A stretch of 64,000 nt of DNA from Enoplosus armatus (taxonomy: Eukaryota > Chordata > Actinopteri > Centrarchiformes > Enoplosidae): NCBI RefSeq assembly GCF_043641665.1, contig NC_092200.1:13561694-13625693 (forward strand), in the 5' to 3' direction. The notes beneath the pieces are model-generated. The model was not told where the DNA came from, did no database searches, and saw only the letters and a program-made list of their open reading frames with translations. Positions 36,047-48,420 of this stretch are shown piece after piece. The translations under genes were made by a program, and so were the position numbers. Each line of letters opens with the position of its first letter. The first letter of the stretch is position 1.

Positions 36047-38559
36047 GTAAATATGGGCTGTGTGTGTGGACGTAATTGCTCCCAGATCTGCAGCATAACT
36101 CCATAGGTTGATTAGCAAATGTCTCTACTGTAAATAGTTGCCACTAATCATGCAACACTGTGGCTATTAGCATAAACGGGGAGGGCAGAAGTGAGCACAA
36201 GAGAGAAATTGGCCTTGTGTTTTTGTTTGTCTAAGCTGCATACAGCGACAGAGACGTAAGATGATTCACCAAGTACAACATGTCGTTCTCTACTTATCAA
36301 GTTTAACCTGGAAATGGCGAGGCTCTCTTGTCGTCATGTTCTTATTGTTATTTTGGACTCAGCGTGATGGAAAGGAAAGATTAGAGCAAATCTTGATGGT
36401 TCATTTCCTTATCCACCCATAACCACCGCAGCTGAAGACAAGACTGAGTGTCCTGTAACTTATAGTGAAGCAGGGAGAGACAGACGTTAAAGTACAGTTT
36501 GTTCCTTTCAACAAAGACTAATGGAACATCGAAGGTATCACAGAGTACTCCAAACCATTTAAACCAAGATTGAATTGAATGATCTTACATCCAAAACTGC
36601 TCCAGTACTGTTTGTCGAGTACCGCTCTGTACGAAAAATGTCTCATTAAGATTACTGCAATGTAACACACTGTATTTTCCTTTGTTGCAGGTTTGATTCT
36701 ATGTTATGCAAACAAGTAGTTGAACTTTTTTTCACCCTTAAAATGAATTGTTTCAGAAAAACAGTACATGCCCTCTACAGCAGTGATGGAAGGATGTCCA
36801 ACTGTGCAGATATTCATTGGACTTAAAATGTACATATGCTATGATGTAGCATTGAATGGAGATGTGAGTGATGAACCCTCAATAACATTCAGCTAATGCT
36901 AGTAAGTTTATTATTACTGTTGTCATTAGTTTTAGTAACATTTTACTCCTTTAGTATTTGGCCAATGAAAGTGGTTATGTGCAATGTGCTTATTATATAA
37001 ATGTTTTTTATGTTAACAAACCTCTATTAATTATCACAGAATTCAAATAAAATAATATAATAGAATTTAACATCACATTTTTCATCATTTTTTTGTTGAC
37101 AAAAATGCTATTGGTATTGGATTAATAATAATTCAATTCATGGACTGAAGCTGCCAACACCATATAGCTTATACTATTATCTGTGACCACCATTTTATGA
37201 TTCACGTTTTCACCTGAATTAGATTTTTGCCAGCGTTTCAAAAAGCATTTAACCCACTCTTTGCTGGTTTATTTTAAATCATTTGACAATTTCAATATGG
37301 GAAAGGGAATACTTGTCCAGTTCATGAAAAAAATCATTATTGCATTATGTGTGTATAAACAGAACTTAAATAAGTAAATAGCATTTTTTTCAGGTTTGAC
37401 AGACTTGCATATACTCTAGCTGTGGACCTGACATCAACATGACAAATATCAAATATGAGTGTAATATTTCACGTATCAATGTATCAGACAGCCCTGACAT
37501 CAACAAGGTAAAAAAAAAAATGATGTGCAGTAGATCATTGCCTTTTCTTAAGAGCTCATCTTCATACACTGTAACTCAGTATATTGATATTCCATGTAAG
37601 ATGATCAGATTCTTGTAAGCCTATTGCGTGTCTGTGGGTGTATTTCTGCAGATGGGATAAGACACTGAGCATAGGATAGGAGCTGAGCTGAGGTGTATTT
37701 CGTGTGATTCCTCTCCACTGGATCCTCCTTTCCCTGGATCCCTAAAGTGTTGAGTGAACTGTATGCAGACTGCAGCTTTTCATTCTACTGTATGATACCA
37801 GCCGCTTTTGTCAACGTTAATTGCAGAAATACAATAGCACCTTGCATTCAAACTCCTGTCAACTGGGTTTATTAGGGTTCATTTTTTCTTCCCGAAGTAC
37901 GCCTACATTCACAAGACTGAAAGCTGTAATGCTTCTATTGCAGCGAATTACAAATTAATTGTCTCTCCTCCAATGTAAACAAAATGCTTCTCAGTTCTCA
38001 TAAACAGCCAGATAGCGTGCTATTCCGTTGCTTTTAACATGCTGCCACTTTCAATGCTGTGTTAGGGTGACAGAAGCCCAAGGCAAAGTTAGAAAGCACT
38101 AAATATATGCCATTATGGTTAATAGATTGAACGAAATCCAAGACACTCAGAGATTATCTATTGAGACGCTGTCAAACTGGGACAATGCATGCCATCGCGG
38201 TTCCCATACACTCTGCATTACTGTAAACCCATACACCTTGGTGTGGAGAAAAAAGAGAGACATAGGGAATCAGGGAAAATGAGGATAAAAATAAATATAG
38301 GATAAAGATAACCTAAGGGCAAGGCGAGTGGATTTAAGCAAGCGTTTATTCGGCTCAGCATATGTTCCGTGTATACTGTAGATCCTAAATCCCATGTCCA
38401 AAGTACTATACAGACTGTGTGTAAGGGTATGGATAGTGTCGGAATGTTAATGGTTTTCCGATAATTACCGCTATCTGTGTGCTGTAATCCATCATTCAGA
38501 GCAGTTATAAACAAGAAATGTACATCTGTTTATTTTCCCGTTGACAGGCGCTGCAGTGC
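36046..38559. other. AT-rich noncoding stretch
   Basis: No microsatellite longer than 20 bp and no exon-like frame. Bases 36890-37140 are very AT-rich. No repeat family recognised. Confidence 0.5.
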
Positions 38560-38900
38560 TGTGTGCAAAGGTTGATACAGTAGAAAAGTTTACCCGCTTC
38601 TTCTAAATAAAACCAAGGTAATCTCCGCTTTGAACCGTGACTGGCGTCGCACGATACGGCATCAGTGGGTGGAGCATGGTGGAGGCAACCAAGCGATTTC
38701 ATAAGGGGGGAGGCGGCTGAAAAAGTGGCACTATCGGAAATAGTGGTGGAATTGCGGAAACATGAATAAACTTGGCCACCGCCCAGCCGACACTGGGTTT
38801 AATCCTCATCGGAGAGGCGGTGCAGAAGCCTCTTGGTGCTTTAATCGTTTTTTGCGAGGCCACTGGTTGGCTGACATAACAGTTCATCGTTTTATACATT
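38560..38900. other. Candidate conserved noncoding element
   Basis: Balanced, CpG-containing and repeat-free block with GGCGTCGCACGATACGG, GGTTTAATCCTCATCGG (TAATCC core), GCTTTAATCGTTTTTTGCG and CCACTGGTTGGCTGAC. Frames across it are short and unrecognised. Confidence 0.33.
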
Positions 38901-39179
38901 CAATTACACCGAAAATGTGACATAACTGTAAGTCACAATGTGAATCACATGGATAAATACGGTTTAAAAACGTTAACTGCTAATGATTGGCATGCTTTTG
39001 TTTGACATATATGGTTGATGTAATATACTGTATATGCAGCATATAGCTAAGTGTAAATGCAGTGCTTCAGTGTGCCCATGTCTCTTTATCACCACATGTC
39101 CTCAGCTGTATATTATTGATGTCCGTCCACTGATAAGCTGGACAGGACATATTCATTTATAAACCTGTCCGAAACAGCT

Positions 39180-39440
39180 AGTTGCAGAGCTTAACATGTT
39201 TAACCTTTCGCACAGGATCGGCCATCTTTGCTTTCAACTCAGCGATACGACGTCAGCCTAGTAGTAATGAAGACAGGGAAATCAATCGATTGATGAATGA
39301 AAGATTAGTCTATAGACAGAAAGCTAATTAGAGCCGTTAGGCTGGAATGAAGAGCGAGCCCAGATGGATGGATCCCGGCTCCATAATCAGGATATACTTC
39401 ATTTGACAGCTTGAGGAGCATAATTGAAATAATGATTTTA
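39180..39440. other. Candidate conserved noncoding element with 14-bp palindrome
   Basis: Contains the perfect palindrome ATCAATCGATTGAT at 39281-39294, GATACGACGTCAGCC (CRE-like), AAGCTAATTAGAGC and AGCATAATTGAAATAATG. ATCAAT/ATCGAT cores are used by ONECUT, CUX and PBX-type proteins. Confidence 0.35.
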
Positions 39441-39999
39441 TTGATGTTTTGGATGTCAGTTTATTTGTAAGATGTGTGGCATTGTCAGTGTGTGTGATAT
39501 ATCTGTGCATCATGTATTCAGAAACTGGTCTTTCTGTTTTCTTCAATTAACGGAACTTTTGGGATTACTTGATCGCCACAACTGTCCCTTTGATGATCAT
39601 GCCAACAGAGACATTGAAATTCAAAGCCTCTTATGCTAATGGAAACCTTCACGATTGCAGCTCACAGTTGGGTGTTACGTACTGTAAACAGCATGTGCTG
39701 GGGAGGATGATATAGAGCACATGCATGTGTTCATTTATTGTGTGATATCCAAGAAAAGCGACATGTAATGTACATAATGCAATTACATGGACACACTGAA
39801 CAAAAAACTGCATGTTCTGCAGAGCATGCTCGTACGTATACATTGTACCATACGCATTAACACCTCCCCTCGTATGCACACTGTAAACACTTAATACATT
39901 AGTGTTGATTATCACACCCACACACTGAATGACTGACTCTGTGCGTCCCATTGAAAGTGTGTGATTAACTATATTATGGCTGATCTGCAACACAGGCCT
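39441..39999. other. Noncoding stretch, nothing recognised
   Basis: AT-rich with dispersed TGTGT/ACATG words. The 119-codon minus-strand frame at 39649-40008 has no recognisable domain. Confidence 0.4.
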
Positions 40000-40500
40000 C
40001 CTTAGCATGAGTAATTGATTTGCGAGAATTATGGCTGTACACTGTCTTTTGCCTATTCATTAATCATGCAGGCGTTGTTTGAGTAAAACAATGTAGTGAG
40101 TAATGATATTGATGAAGTCTCGTCTGCACGCAGTTGTCTGGGGAAATGGAAATATAAAGCTTCACAGAGCAGATGTCTCATAATACCGGAATTAAGTGAT
40201 TAGAATAATCGCCTTTGTGCAAATAATCTCAAACAGCAACATCCGCTCTGCCACAGCTGATTGTGCGCTCTTGCGATGCTGAGAAAAGACAGGGGCGCGC
40301 CTGTTTTGTCGCTGCTTCGGCTAATTTCCCATAATCCACTCTGATAAGGCCCCATGGTCCTCATCTACCTATGCTGCATAGCGATGTGATGCACATTAGT
40401 CAATTAATAGTGTGTTAAATGACAGAGGTTCCAGTCAATTGAGTTCCTCTTGGGAACGGGGGTTGCCATTGTCCTACAATTCGTACTGAACAGAGATGAA
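40000..40500. other. Candidate conserved noncoding element
   Basis: Repeat-free block with GAGTAATTGATTTGCG, CGGAATTAAGTGATTAG (NKX2-like TTAAGTG), CCACAGCTGATTG (E-box), GGGGCGCGCCTG and GTCAATTAATAGTG. Confidence 0.33.
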
Positions 40501-40779
40501 GACAAAGACAGCGATGCTGGAAAAGCATTTGCTACATTTAGAAATCGCTGCACACACATGATGCGTGTTATGTCCCAGATTATTCATGTTTCCTTGTTTT
40601 AATAGTATTCTGGTTTATGATACTGTCCCTTCCAGTGCAACTTCAACATTATTAATACGAATCCATTCAATTGCATGTAAGTAATCTTTAATAAGCTAGC
40701 GGTTATGAATAAGTATGTATAACACTTCTCATATTCAAATACACCATCCCCCAACCTCATCCACCCCCACTGCCTCAGT

Positions 40780-41090
40780 CAAAGGGGTTGTGGCCCACAT
40801 ATCAAATGGAGATCTTTAGAGCCAAGCATTCCCGCTGGAGAAAGAGAGGAAAATGGCCCCCTATTATGCGACCCACAGTCCAGGCCTTACCTCATGACAA
40901 GGGTATTAAAATGAAATAAATCAGCCATTAAGAAGCGGGCGCTGGCAATTGAAACCCTATTAATGCGGCAGGCAGAGAGAGGTAGCCCCGGCGTGATGTG
41001 ACAATGGAGCACCACAGTGCCCCTTTAATTGCATTTCGGCCAGGTTTTTGTTCCCCAGACTGGGCGAGGATGACAGGTGTACGCAGGGGA
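40780..41090. other. Candidate conserved noncoding element
   Basis: Repeat-free block with CCCCTATTATGCGACCC, GGGTATTAAAATGAAATAAA, TGAAACCCTATTAATGCGGC and CCCCTTTAATTGCATTTCGG. A short CACACA/TATATA tract follows. Confidence 0.33.
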
Positions 41091-41209
41091 TGAGTGTATG
41101 TGGACACACACACATATATGAAGACACAAATTACTGCTTTGAGTTTTAAATGTTAAAGCCTTTTCAAAAAATAACAGAATATGTACGTCCATTTGCCGTT
41201 TCATAACCC

Positions 41210-41430
41210 TGAACAGCCATTACTAGTGATGGTCACTCCTTCAGTCAGCCATCAATACCATTGTCCATGAGTTGTCGGCGGCCAGGCCCCATCAATGTTG
41301 CATAGGTTCCTTTCTCATTACCTCCGCTGTTAGACTAGACACTGGGTGATGGATCATGGCCCCGACTGGACCTCATTTGGGTGATGTATCACTAGCGTTC
41401 CCCTGCGAAGTGTGCAGGTGATTATACACA
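41210..41430. other. Candidate regulatory block with spaced inverted repeat
   Basis: CTAGTGAT at 41223-41230 is matched by its inverse ATCACTAG about 165 bp later, the second inside GTGATGTATCACTAG. The block is repeat-free with CpG-containing words (GTTGTCGGCGGCC). Confidence 0.25.
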
Positions 41431-41829
41431 GACACAAAGACAAACACAAACACTCACACAGGGAGAAAGACGACAAATCGGTCCCCGGCAATGTGAGGTT
41501 CGCACTTATGGTGTCCTTGATATGAAAGAATGTTGAAGTGAACTATCCTTTCTGAGACACAAGTCGGGTGGTATCATAATACTGTTCTGCTGCACAGCAT
41601 CCAGAAGGAGTTATGAATGTATGCGTGTGCAGGGTGAAGAGGTCCGACACTGGTGACATTGAATAAACAGTCACTAAGAACAAAGACGACAGGCAGAATG
41701 ACATTAAAACCAATTCTAAAATCGTGCAATTTAGAATTGAAAAAAAGAAACTTTGTCTCTCAGTTCACAATACTAATAATTGGAAAAGTCTTAACATTTA
41801 AAACAAAATGCATTTCTAACATGACTCTT
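41431..41829. other. Noncoding stretch, nothing recognised
   Basis: AT-rich. A frame open from 41653 to 42072 has no family resemblance. Confidence 0.4.
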
Positions 41830-42110
41830 GCTGTTAATTGTGTTATTTCGTCTCTCACGTTGGCAGAATGTGCAGCAGCAAAACAAATGAAGGCATTCAG
41901 GAGAGGTGTTAGAGCTTATGTGAAATTTCGTCAGGAGTGCTCCTTCACCTGTCACTGGTTATTGATATATTCATTAGAGGGCCCTATTCTCTTTCTCTGG
42001 TATCAGTTTCTCTTGACAGTAGCCCTGTTGACAACATCAGTCAATGAATCACTTTACAATTATGATTGTTGATGGCCCATGACACAAACTTGGAGGGGAT
42101 GTCATTATAT
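41830..42110. other. Candidate conserved noncoding element
   Basis: Repeat-free block with CATTAGAGGGCCCTATTC, GGTTATTGATATATTC and CAGTCAATGAATCAC. The frame across it shows no domain. Confidence 0.27.
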
Positions 42111-43804
42111 GAACATTAAAGTGATACACAGAAATGCTGGGATGGAGGACCAGGGTGCTGCAGCCCTACCCCCACCCTCTGACGCCTTCATTTTAAAACA
42201 AGGCCCTATCTTGTAAGCCGTTATCCCTCAGGATAATGTTATTACGTCTTTTTCAATGGACACACTGTAGCACTTGATCAGGTAGTGGTTGATGTACAGT
42301 AGTTTGGGTAATTGCATTGATTTGTCTCATAATAAATGTTAACATGCTGTGTGATTCCTCCATTAAAGCCGAAGGTGTCTCACACCGGAGGCTTGTGGGG
42401 TTTTTTGCTAATGTTCATGTTGAGCTCATGTTGAAATTATTAAAATAATCTGTATTTGCAGAGGCTGTTCAGAATGATCTCCTGTACAGTTTGTATTAAT
42501 TTATGTAGTCTGCTAGTGAACGGTCTAACTAGTGGTGACCATCGTCAGATTCCTTACTCGCTGTGTTTCCATAACATGTATAGAATACCCCAGATATTCA
42601 TATACATTCAAGTCAGTATCCTTAATGCGATAAATAAACATGTTAACAAGGTATCCCTGTCCACTAGTGGTGTTCCATTCATAGATAAAACTGTCCACTA
42701 GCAAAAATAATGGAAATGACTATTCTAACATACCCCTCCGCATATAAAGAAGTACCAGAGTGTGAAATAGTTGCCAAATCTCCATTTATTTGTCTCTTTT
42801 CTACAGTTTTAAGTACATTTTGAAAATGTCGGATTATCTTTGCTGCTGTATAATCATCTTTATTTGAACATATATAAGGCTGCAGAGCATTCTCCTTTTC
42901 GCTGCATCCATGTTTGCTTATGATTCTCCAGCAGCACAGCTCATAACAAGGTTAGGCAGATTCACTGGCCACTAACAAAATTTGCAAGCACTTGGCCAGT
43001 GGCCAGTGGCCAGTGTTCATTTAACAGCGGCTAAATAGTGCACAACAGCCCATCAGTATGTACCCACAATGCACCGCGAGTTTGCACATACAACCCAAAA
43101 AATCTGTTCACCTGAGATGTTTATCTGAGTACTTTTTTGGGTAACCTGCTTTCCTTCAACCTGTCTTGTCTACTTTTACGTCAGTAAATGAATTCCCACA
43201 TTTCCCATAATTAAGCAACAAGCCGGATCTTGCAACAATCAGTTTGTGTCTGTAAGACCGGTAAGTAAGACAGAATGGAGATGTTTTTCCACTTGAGCTG
43301 TGCCCCTCATTCAGAATGCAGCACGGCTCGTAGCTGCAGTGCATTCTGGTGTATGTTAAAGCTACTATCAGTGAGGAAATTGCTTTCTCTTCCTCTTCTG
43401 TGATCTACATAACCACAAAGTGGTGAGCGAGTCCAGAAAGAAGCCTTTTGATTCTAAGGGAGCAACATTTGGCCAGTCATCACCACCGATGGTTTCTGGT
43501 TTCTAGTTTCCCATAATAAGGGTATGAGCTAACCAGGGTTACTCTGACCAAGTGTTGATACTTTCAATGTGTTGACCTAAAACCGGGACGAAAAATCGCA
43601 TTCAGAGGGGAAATCTCGATGCTTGTAAACATAATCAGCGCTGTCGAAATATTCACAGGATGAAAAGTTGAGTTCTTGTGGTCGATATGTGATCTCTCTA
43701 TGGGGTCTGTGTAGTTTGTCCCACTATTGCTGCTAGTAAATGTGTGCCCCTTTGAGAGATAGACTCTCATCTCCTTTTCACAATACTCTAACTGCAGCAG
43801 CGCA

Positions 43805-43807
<3 letters not shown>
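42111..43807. other. Noncoding stretch
   Basis: Bases 42840-42960 (TGTATAATCATCTTTATTTG, CATGTTTGCTTATGATTC) could be regulatory. A short GGCCAGT tandem occupies 42994-43014. No gene supported. Confidence 0.45.
42994..43014. repeat. Tandem heptanucleotide (GGCCAGT)3
   Basis: Three perfect 7-bp units. An inverse CACTGGCC lies about 30 bp upstream. Confidence 0.9.

Positions 43808-43840
<33 letters not shown>
43808..43840. repeat. (AC)16 microsatellite
   Basis: Perfect AC array of 33 bp. Confidence 0.98.
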
Positions 43841-43844
<4 letters not shown>

Positions 43845-44127
43845 CACATGTGGCTGGCCTTGTTGCCATAGCAGGCTAACGGGTTGTGGTCGCAGCAGAT
43901 TTGATTGCCTGCCTGGCGCTGAAGTGAAGAAGAGGAGACAGGACTAAATGAAACTCCATCCATCTTAATGAAACACAATTATTTTCCACTTATTAATCAT
44001 TGAAAAATCAATATGTCTCTTCTCGGCCTAGTGTCGGCTGGATTTGTCATTTGAGGCTGAGCTGTTATGTATCATCCTCTGACACCAGGACAGTCATGGG
44101 TTCAGTCACCTGTGTCCTTTAGGGGGA

Positions 44128-44148
44128 GGGGGGGGGGGGGGGGGGGGG
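44128..44148. repeat. Poly-G run (G21)
   Basis: Twenty-one consecutive G, preceded by AGGGGGA. It has G-quadruplex potential, and the length is likely to be uncertain in an assembly. Confidence 0.95.
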
Positions 44149-45524
44149 CTGGAGAAAAAGAGAGAGAGGGGCATAGCAGGAGATGGTGATATGGACAGAT
44201 ACACAGGTAGGCACTGGATGAGATGTGGAAAATAATTTTAAGGAGGGAAAGTAAGCAGAGAGAGAGAGGGCAAAAAAAAAGGAATAAATGAATGAAACGG
44301 AGAGAAAAGAGGGATGAAGGGCTGCTCGCTCTGTCTCTTCCCCGCTCTCTGAGACAAATGGGAACTCATTAGTGGCTGTTGGTGATTGTGTGTTTCTTCA
44401 CAGATCAATTTACTAAACACATTGTTTAATGGCTCATTATTAAAGTCTAAGGCCTCGTATTGACCGGGGAGAGAATGCAATGAAAAACTGAGGTTTTGTA
44501 ATTAAATATGATATTTTTTGATGAAAAGGCAATTGATTTAAAAAAAAACAATATTTTTGCATGTATTACCATAAATGTTGTTTAGTGTTCATTTGCCAGG
44601 ACATGGCATAACTTTTACTATATATACACAAATGGCATGACAACTACATCATCAGTCACACACTAAACTTCATCTACTCCAACCCTGTCTCCTAAAAATT
44701 ACATTCATATACTGATAAGTTGCAATGTTTTGAAACATAATGCAGCTTCCTTAAAAGCGCTTGAAAAGTTAAAGGAGCAATTGAACGTCTGTGGGAGACA
44801 CGAGGAGAGAATTGATTCACACTGGGCAAGAGCTGTTCTTCATGTGTACCCCCAATTATCTAATCATTTGCTGAGTTGGTTCCTGAGCAAAAAACTTAAC
44901 TGTCATCTAGTCATTAGCATCAGATCATTACCAAAAAGCAGAGAAGCAGCTATGTTCCACGAAAAAACATTTACAGGCACTGGCAATCTTAGTATAGAAT
45001 AACAGTACACATAATACAGTATAAACAATATAACTAGTTGTATATTTGTAGAATAAAGTTAAAAGAAGGCACATAAGCCTTTCAGCTGACCACACCTTCA
45101 AAGACATATGTTAGTGCAATTTGTTAAAAATCACATTCATCACAGTCATTTCAGTTATTTCTAGAATTTAGACAACATGTGATAAAGATATTCCACTATA
45201 TGTGTTTGGTATAAGGTTTTGAATTGAAATTCCTTCCTCACTGTCCAGAAGCATTGCATCCTGCATCTCTGCATATGAAGAAGGATGTCAACATGTAGGC
45301 TTTACAGATGAAGAACACGGTGTCCCTGTCCTGCTGTCCCTGACAACTGGCTCAATAAATAAAAAGCACTACTACAGCTGCTATTACTAAAACTACTACT
45401 ATGACCACTTGTGCATGGAAATGTGCAAGCAAGCGTCTCCATCCGTCATAAGTAACTTTCACAAACTCTTGAAACATAAAGAAACCTTATGTGCATCTCT
45501 CTTGTTTTTCTCCTCAGCGGAGGA
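44149..45524. other. Noncoding stretch
   Basis: GA-rich patches at 44160-44330, AT-rich from 44480 to 45230. No gene or recognised repeat. Confidence 0.45.
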
Positions 45525-45800
45525 ATGAAATCCATCAATCTGCCATACATCAATTTTATCGCCCGCTCTCTCCTCCTCGGCCACCCCAAAAACCCCAAAA
45601 GGAAAGCTTTTGGTGCTGTTTTGAAAAATTGTCCTGAGAAAAAAATGACTCCAACCGGCTCAACCCTTTGTTTTCCCTCTCAATAAAGCAAGCGACAAGG
45701 CCGGCGCTTGATGTACGAGCGTCGTGGGCGCCCGGGCGTGCAGCAGAGCGCATAAGCAAAGCCATGTTTCACGGCAAACAGAGTGTTCTTTACAGTCACC
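45525..45800. other. Candidate regulatory element with CpG cluster
   Basis: Two ATCAAT cores (TCCATCAATC, ACATCAATTTTATCG; PBX/HOX-like) lie 160 bp before a cluster of about ten CpG in 63 bp at 45690-45752 (GGCCGGCGC, CGAGCGTCGTGGGCGCCC). Too small for a standard CpG island. No convincing exon. Confidence 0.35.
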
Positions 45801-46780
45801 ACGCCACCCGGATGAGAATATAATGTTCTACAGCATATAACTGCTTCAGGTCAATACTTGATTTGCACCAGCATGTTGTAGAGCCTCTGCTCTGGTAGGG
45901 GTCTGGGGATGCATTAGGGGGCCACAGAAACAGCACACAGAGGTGGTGGGTTGTGGAGGGACATGGGGTTGGGGCTGGAGAGGAGGGGGGGGCAGCTTCT
46001 CAGTGTCAGAACTGAGGTGTCGGCTGGGCCACATTCCCCTGAGTCCTTGAAATCATTTCCAGGTATGTGAGTCTGCATGTGTGTGTGTGTGTGTGTGTGA
46101 TTGAGATGTACTGCTAGTGAGTTCCATGCACACATGCTGCACATGGGCACATCATTTCACAACTGGTGATGAGTAGATTGAAGAAAAAGGCAAAATGTTC
46201 CCCTGTGGCGATCCTCAAGCGGGGAAAAAATATTATCTGATGATCATACAAGCCAGGTAGAGGGACAATTAACTCAATATGCATTTTATTATACCACTTG
46301 CTCCATATGTAGCCTCATACGAATGCATACCAAATGACTTGCTTACATTTGCAGGTCCCCACCAGGGCAAACGCTCATCAAACGACGAATCAGAACTAAC
46401 TCCATCGGGGATACATACACCCCACAAGCATCTCTACTATTTCACTATATGGGGTACGATTTGGATGCCGCCTGTGTGTCACCCAGGGACAACAATCCGT
46501 GAGTGTCAGAAAGCACCCAAATAATGGATGAGGGCGAGACCAGTTGCAGAGGCTCCTTAAATATTAATGTTGTTGAACCGCAGTCCATCTCAACCCTGAC
46601 ACAGCGGTGAAAGAAAATCACTTGCCCCTTTCAATGAGATAAAACACACTGTATCCGTGTCCATATGACTCTCTACATATAGACAGATGAATGACATCAT
46701 CTCTTGTGTTGACACTGGTGCTGATTGACACCTTGCTTCTGAAGATTTACTGTGAAGTTAAAGAAAGAAAAAAAAAGCCC
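45801..46780. other. Noncoding stretch with short (TG)n
   Basis: A TG array at 46079-46099 and a G-rich patch near 45985. No gene supported. Confidence 0.5.
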
Positions 46781-46875
46781 GGGGCAGATAGTGGCTCTGC
46801 AGGATAGGGTGCATGCCACGGGCTTGGATCCTAGCTCATGACTTTTTTTTGCTTGTCATCCCCTTTGTCTTCCAT
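46781..46875 (+). mobile_element. tRNA-derived SINE-like fragment
   Basis: The run AGTGGCTCTGCAGGATAGGG, GCATGCC and GGCTTGGATCCTAGC resembles tRNA-type A-box and B-box regions. It is followed by GCTCATGAC, a T-run and GCTTGTCATCCCC, like the tail GCTCATGACC...GCATGTCATCCC that I recall from percomorph SINEs. The fragment is about 95 bp and diverged, with no target duplication found. Confidence 0.55.
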
Positions 46876-48089
46876 CTTCATCATTCTCACACTATCCAAT
46901 TAAGCAGATGCACCATGGAAACAAGGAAACATGTATATATTATATTAACAGTTTGAGTTCATAGTTTATTCTGAGGAATACGCCTTTTATATAGAAATCT
47001 ACTGAACTGCCAATAATTAACAGAAAATCATGTTTTGTCCAATGATACAGCGTAATGTGTGTCACAATTCTTATAGAATATAAGAAAAATACATGGGAAC
47101 ATGAAAAAAAGTCAACATAATGTCTACTAGTTCTTGCCATTTTTAATGCTAAATTAATGAGCCTACTCTGGAACAAGTTTGCCTTCTGGAGGAAACTATT
47201 AATTTGTGGTGTTGGCCTGTGAAGCTTTTTTTTTTTTTCCTTTGGCTTTTTTTAACACAGCTTGTCACAGTGGCAGGCTTGAAGCTTGCTAGACCAAGTG
47301 CGGGAGCCTGTTTTTATCGTGGCGCTAATCCAGAGCCCCTGGGTCCCCTTGCCACATTGACCAGATGAAAGGCCTTGCTCAGATGTTTACAGCCTGTGAA
47401 AGTGGCAGGGAGCTGGTGTCGGATGCTGGCACAGAGCGCCGACAGACAGAAAACAAGGCAGTAAAGCCCCACGCTGTTTATGTAGAGTTTAGGAAACAGG
47501 GGGAAAGAAAGCGTGTCAAGGGGAAATGATAGAGTCGTAAGATTTGAAGAGCATGCAGGTATGTGTGCTCTGTGCACATACAGTACTGGGGTGGAGTTTA
47601 ATGTGTCATAGACTGTGATGCAAAGCAGATATTCCAAAATCGCTACACTGAAATGCAACACAGCACAATGCAGGCTGCGAAATCTAGAAAACTGTGAACA
47701 AAGATTGTCGTCTGTCTGATCTACACAAAAACGCTCAGTGACTGAGCTCAGTTGGTTCAGTTCACAGCTCCCGGAGGTGCAACCTTGACCCCAGTTTGCC
47801 AGATGGCACTCAGAGTGGCATCGCCATTCTTAGCACATTGACCTCTGTGACACTGTTGAGAATGAGTGTGTGTGTGTGGGTGTGCATGTACCTGCTTGAA
47901 TGAGTGTGTGTGTGTGTGTGTATGTGTGCATGTCTATGGGAATGTGACACTGAGAAGTCTGTCTAGCCATGCCAGTCTGTCTAAAGCCCAGGCCATCTGG
48001 TGCTTTTATTTAGCTTTTCCTTGATGAAACCTCAGAAATACTGTATGTAGGAGGCCAGACGTTCACTGCCAAGGTCAGGTCGTAACGTG
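46876..48089. other. Noncoding stretch
   Basis: A T12 run near 47227 and short TG tracts near 47868-47925. Bases 47738-47800 (GAGCTCAGTTGGTTCAG ... CAACCTTGACCCCAG) may be an eroded tRNA-like SINE. No gene. Confidence 0.45.
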
Positions 48090-48420
48090 AGGTGAATATT
48101 TATTTATACATGGCATGTAGCATTTTAGCATCAATAAATGATAACCATATTAATTTTGAGAGGCTACAATTAGCATTTAGACCCAGAGGAATGGCAGCTT
48201 CTGCACTACATTTTACATTGTGAGCCACTGAAACAGTTTTAACAAAAAATCCATATTGCTTTACAGCTCAAGGGAATTGCTTTATGGCACAAAGCAGAGA
48301 TAATATACAATTAAGATCCTCAATAGCCACCAGAATAGCTCAAAGTAATTAAAAACACTCTAAATACAAAGAGTTTGTGCTGCAAATTAATTCCATTTTC
48401 ACACATTTCATATTTTTAAA
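48090..48420. other. Candidate conserved noncoding element
   Basis: AT-rich but structured: CATATTAATTTTGAGAGG, GCTACAATTAGCATTTAG, ATACAATTAAGATCC and CTGCAAATTAATTCC. No simple repeats over 330 bp. Confidence 0.3.

Noticed and set aside
41653..42072. 139-codon open frame
   Set aside because: No family resemblance and AT-rich in its first half. Probably chance.
47738..47800. Possible tRNA-like SINE (GAGCTCAGTTGGTTCAG...CCTTGACCCCAG)
   Set aside because: The B-box-like part has about four mismatches and no tail was recognised.
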